DNA of 48,900 nucleotides from Betaproteobacteria bacterium. Lineage in GTDB: Bacteria; Pseudomonadota; Gammaproteobacteria; Burkholderiales; CAIKXV01. The position numbers and the translations under genes are program-made. Positions 46,964 to 48,900 of this stretch are shown one piece after another; within the stretch, counting starts at the first letter, position 1; the number at the start of each line of letters is the position of its first letter. The notes under the pieces are model-generated. The model saw only the letters and a program-made list of their open reading frames with translations. It was not told where the DNA came from and searched no databases. The stretch covers positions 1 to 48,900 of the forward strand of contig CANGYF010000025.1 in assembly GCA_947458265.1 (NCBI GenBank). The letters are read 5' to 3'.

Positions 46964-48860
46964 GGGCCCCTCCGTTACCCGGTGTCCCCGGCACGTCGAT
47001 CGGCGTCACTGGCTTGCCCAACAGGAAGAAGTCGATCACGGTACGCGCGAGCGGCGCAGCATGGGCACCGCCGCCGCCGGCGTTCTCGACCAGCACCGCG
47101 AGCGCGATCGTCGGGTTTTCTGCCGGGGCATAGGCGGTGAACAGCGCGTGGTCGCGGTGCCGCTCGTCGAGCCGGCTCGCGTCGTAGCGCTGTCCCTGCT
47201 TGATCGCCACCACCTGCGAGGTGCCGGTCTTGCCGCCGACGATGTACTTGGCATCGGCGAACGCCCGGTGGCCGGTGCCGCCGGGGCTGTTGACCCCGAC
47301 CATCGCTGCCTGCACCACTGCCCAGTTCTCCGGCTTGAAATCGATCCGGCGCAGCGGCTCTGCCAGTACCGCGCGCTGCGCGCGGCTGGTCGCGTCCTGG
47401 ATCGTGTTGACCAGATGCGGCCGCCATACCGTGCCCCTGTTGGCGATGATCGCGGTGGCATTGGCCAGCTGCAGCAGCGTCGTCACGTTGTAGCCCTGCC
47501 CGATGCCGATGGAGATGGTGTCGCCGACGTACCACTTCTGCCGGAACCGGCGCTGCTTCCATTCCTGGGACGGGTTGATGCCGATCGATTCACCTACCAG
47601 GTCGATGCCGGTACGCGCGCCGAAGCCGAACTGGCGCATGAAGTTGCTGATCGTATCGATGCCCAGGTCGAACGCGAGCTGGTAGTAGTAGGTGTCGCAG
47701 GAGATCACGATCGACTGGTGCAGGTTCACCGAGCCGTGGCCACCGACCTTCCAGTCGCGGTACTGGTGCGAATTGCCGGGCAGCGTGAAGAAGCCCGCGT
47801 CGTTGATCGAATACTGCGGCGTGCGCTTGCCCAGTTCGAGTGCCGCCAGCGCCATGAACGGCTTGTACGTCGATCCCGGTGGATACTGCCCGGAGAGCGC
47901 GCGGTTGACCATCGGCCGGTCGGGGTGGGTGTTCAGTTCGTTCCAGGTCGGCGGGTCGATGCCGTCGATGAACAGGTTGGGGTCGAATCCGGGCCTGCTC
48001 ACGAACGCCAGCACCCCGCCGGTGTTCGGATCGATCGCCACCAGCGCACCGCGCCGGCCGCCGAACGCGATCTCCGCGGCCTCCTGCAGCCGCAGGTCGA
48101 GGTGGAGCTGCAGGTTGTTGCCCGACACCGGCGCCGTGCGCGCGAGCGTGCGCACGGCGCGACCGCCGGAATCGACCTCGACCTGCTCCAGGCCGGTGGT
48201 GCCGTGCAGTTCGCGCTCGTACATCTGTTCGAGGCCGGTCTTGCCGATGTGTTCCGATCCGCGGTAGTTGGACAGGCGGCCGTCTGCCTCCAGGGTCTCC
48301 ATGTCCTTCTGGTTGATGCGCCCGATGTAGCCGACGACGTGCGAGGCCAGCGTGCCGTTCGGATAGCGCCTGAACAGCCGTGCATTGATCTCGACGCCGG
48401 GAAAGCGATAGCGGTTGGCGGCGAAGCGGGCGATCTCGTCCTCGGACAGCCGGGTGCGGATCGGGATCGCACCGAGCTTGCGCGACTCGTCCATCAGGCG
48501 CTTGAACCGACGCCGGTCCTTCGGCGCGATCTCGATCAGCTGCGACAGCGATTCGATGGTCGCGTCGAGGTCACGTACCACCCTCGGGTTGATCTCGAGC
48601 GTGTAGGCGGTGAAGTTGTGGGCGAGCACGGTGCCGTGCCGGTCGAGGATCAGGCCACGGTTGGGCACGATCGGCACCAGGGAGATGCGGTTCGCCTCGG
48701 CCTGGGTGTAGTAGTACTCGTGCTTCATCACCTGCAGGAAGATGAAGCGCGCGAGCAGCAGCGTGAACAGCAGGAGCACGAACAACCCGGCAATGGCCGC
48801 CCGCCGCCTGAATTCGGAGCGTTCGCTTTCCAGGTTCTTCAGTTCGACGAATTGCGGCAT
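46947..48860 (-). CDS. mrdA: Penicillin-binding protein 2 (elongation transpeptidase)
   Basis: A class B PBP of 637 residues. A cytoplasmic tail and single helix (about 21-43) are followed by the pedestal domain (about 60-240) and the transpeptidase domain. The active-site Ser330 lies in GSTYK (Lys333). SCD is the second motif (VISCDTYYYQ) and KTGTS the third. It cross-links side-wall peptidoglycan with RodA. The C-terminus is a short Pro/Gly-rich tail. The likely mreD end lies just upstream, eight bases before its ATG. Confidence 0.97.
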   Translation of the reverse strand: MPQFVELKNLESERSEFRRRAAIAGLFVLLLFTLLLARFIFLQVMKHEYYYTQAEANRISLVPIVPNRGLILDRHGTVLAHNFTAYTLEINPRVVRDLDATIESLSQLIEIAPKDRRRFKRLMDESRKLGAIPIRTRLSEDEIARFAANRYRFPGVEINARLFRRYPNGTLASHVVGYIGRINQKDMETLEADGRLSNYRGSEHIGKTGLEQMYERELHGTTGLEQVEVDSGGRAVRTLARTAPVSGNNLQLHLDLRLQEAAEIAFGGRRGALVAIDPNTGGVLAFVSRPGFDPNLFIDGIDPPTWNELNTHPDRPMVNRALSGQYPPGSTYKPFMALAALELGKRTPQYSINDAGFFTLPGNSHQYRDWKVGGHGSVNLHQSIVISCDTYYYQLAFDLGIDTISNFMRQFGFGARTGIDLVGESIGINPSQEWKQRRFRQKWYVGDTISIGIGQGYNVTTLLQLANATAIIANRGTVWRPHLVNTIQDATSRAQRAVLAEPLRRIDFKPENWAVVQAAMVGVNSPGGTGHRAFADAKYIVGGKTGTSQVVAIKQGQRYDASRLDERHRDHALFTAYAPAENPTIALAVLVENAGGGGAHAAPLARTVIDFFLLGKPVTPIDVPGTPGNGGARAERD

Positions 48861-48868
48861 CCGGGCGA

Positions 48869-48900
48869 TCAGATGGGGTGTTCGGGATCGATGCGCGGAC
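48869..48900 (-). CDS. Probable C-terminal end of MreD, cut by window edge
   Basis: Only the last ten codons are visible. The minus strand reads PRIDPEHPI and then TGA, ending eight bases before the mrdA start. MreD commonly ends in a short Pro/Asp-rich tail of this kind and precedes mrdA. The assignment rests mainly on gene order. Confidence 0.4.
   Translation of the reverse strand, partial: PRIDPEHPI

Overview
The window is GC-rich and densely coded. The gene content points to a betaproteobacterium close to Burkholderiales: a tripartite tricarboxylate transporter (TctA/TctB with a Bug-type binding protein), an HslV beginning with a short propeptide before the catalytic Thr, mrdA-rodA-rlpA order, dapF-DUF484-xerC order, and an SAH riboswitch in front of ahcY-metF. 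I cannot assign a genus. I saw no rRNA, tRNA, insertion sequence or CRISPR array. Nearly all of it looks like stable core chromosome; there is no sign of a recent mobile element.

Layout. 1-10 kb: the N-terminal part of an ABC-F ATPase; a divergent NAD-dependent epimerase/dehydratase; on the minus strand a TctCBA carboxylate uptake operon; then a minus-strand operon of MidA-type methyltransferase, HlyD-like adaptor, FtsX-like permease and LolD-like ATPase. 9.4-15 kb: pteridine reductase, DHCW cupin and ttcA in a row; a convergent methyltransferase; a class V aminotransferase that reads in frame out of a Cro-like HTH segment; and a class III nucleotide cyclase fused to an FHA domain. 15-21 kb: a SAM-cycle block (metF, ahcY with SAH riboswitch, metK) interleaved with an HD-GYP phosphodiesterase and apt. 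21-25.8 kb: two LpxL-type acyltransferases, a CoA-binding protein, dapF, DUF484 and xerC.

25.9-40.3 kb is the most interesting part. It looks like a single zinc-acquisition and zinc-economy island: a DUF1826 protein behind a short coupled leader ORF, tonB-exbB-exbD, a 65-residue His-rich single-pass protein, znuC-znuB-znuA, a Fur-family regulator (Zur-like), two COG0523 (CobW/ZigA-type) metal-chaperone GTPases, an ABC ATPase plus FtsX permease with a His-rich periplasmic loop, a DUF3299 protein, and a TonB-dependent receptor. The core palindrome GCAA-N5-TTGC recurs in front of several of these units (25.9, 29.2, 32.3 and 38.1 kb) and is the likely Zur operator. Together the genes would bring zinc across the outer membrane (receptor plus TonB/ExbBD) and the inner membrane (ZnuABC), distribute scarce zinc in the cytosol (COG0523) and run an auxiliary zinc-responsive ABC system.

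40.3-48.9 kb: the hslVU protease, a P-type cation ATPase, and, on the minus strand, the elongasome genes mrdA (PBP2), rodA and rlpA, with what is probably the last codons of mreD at the window edge.

All calls come from reading the sequence and recalled family knowledge; no database search was run. Start codons are the least certain element, and alternatives are stated.
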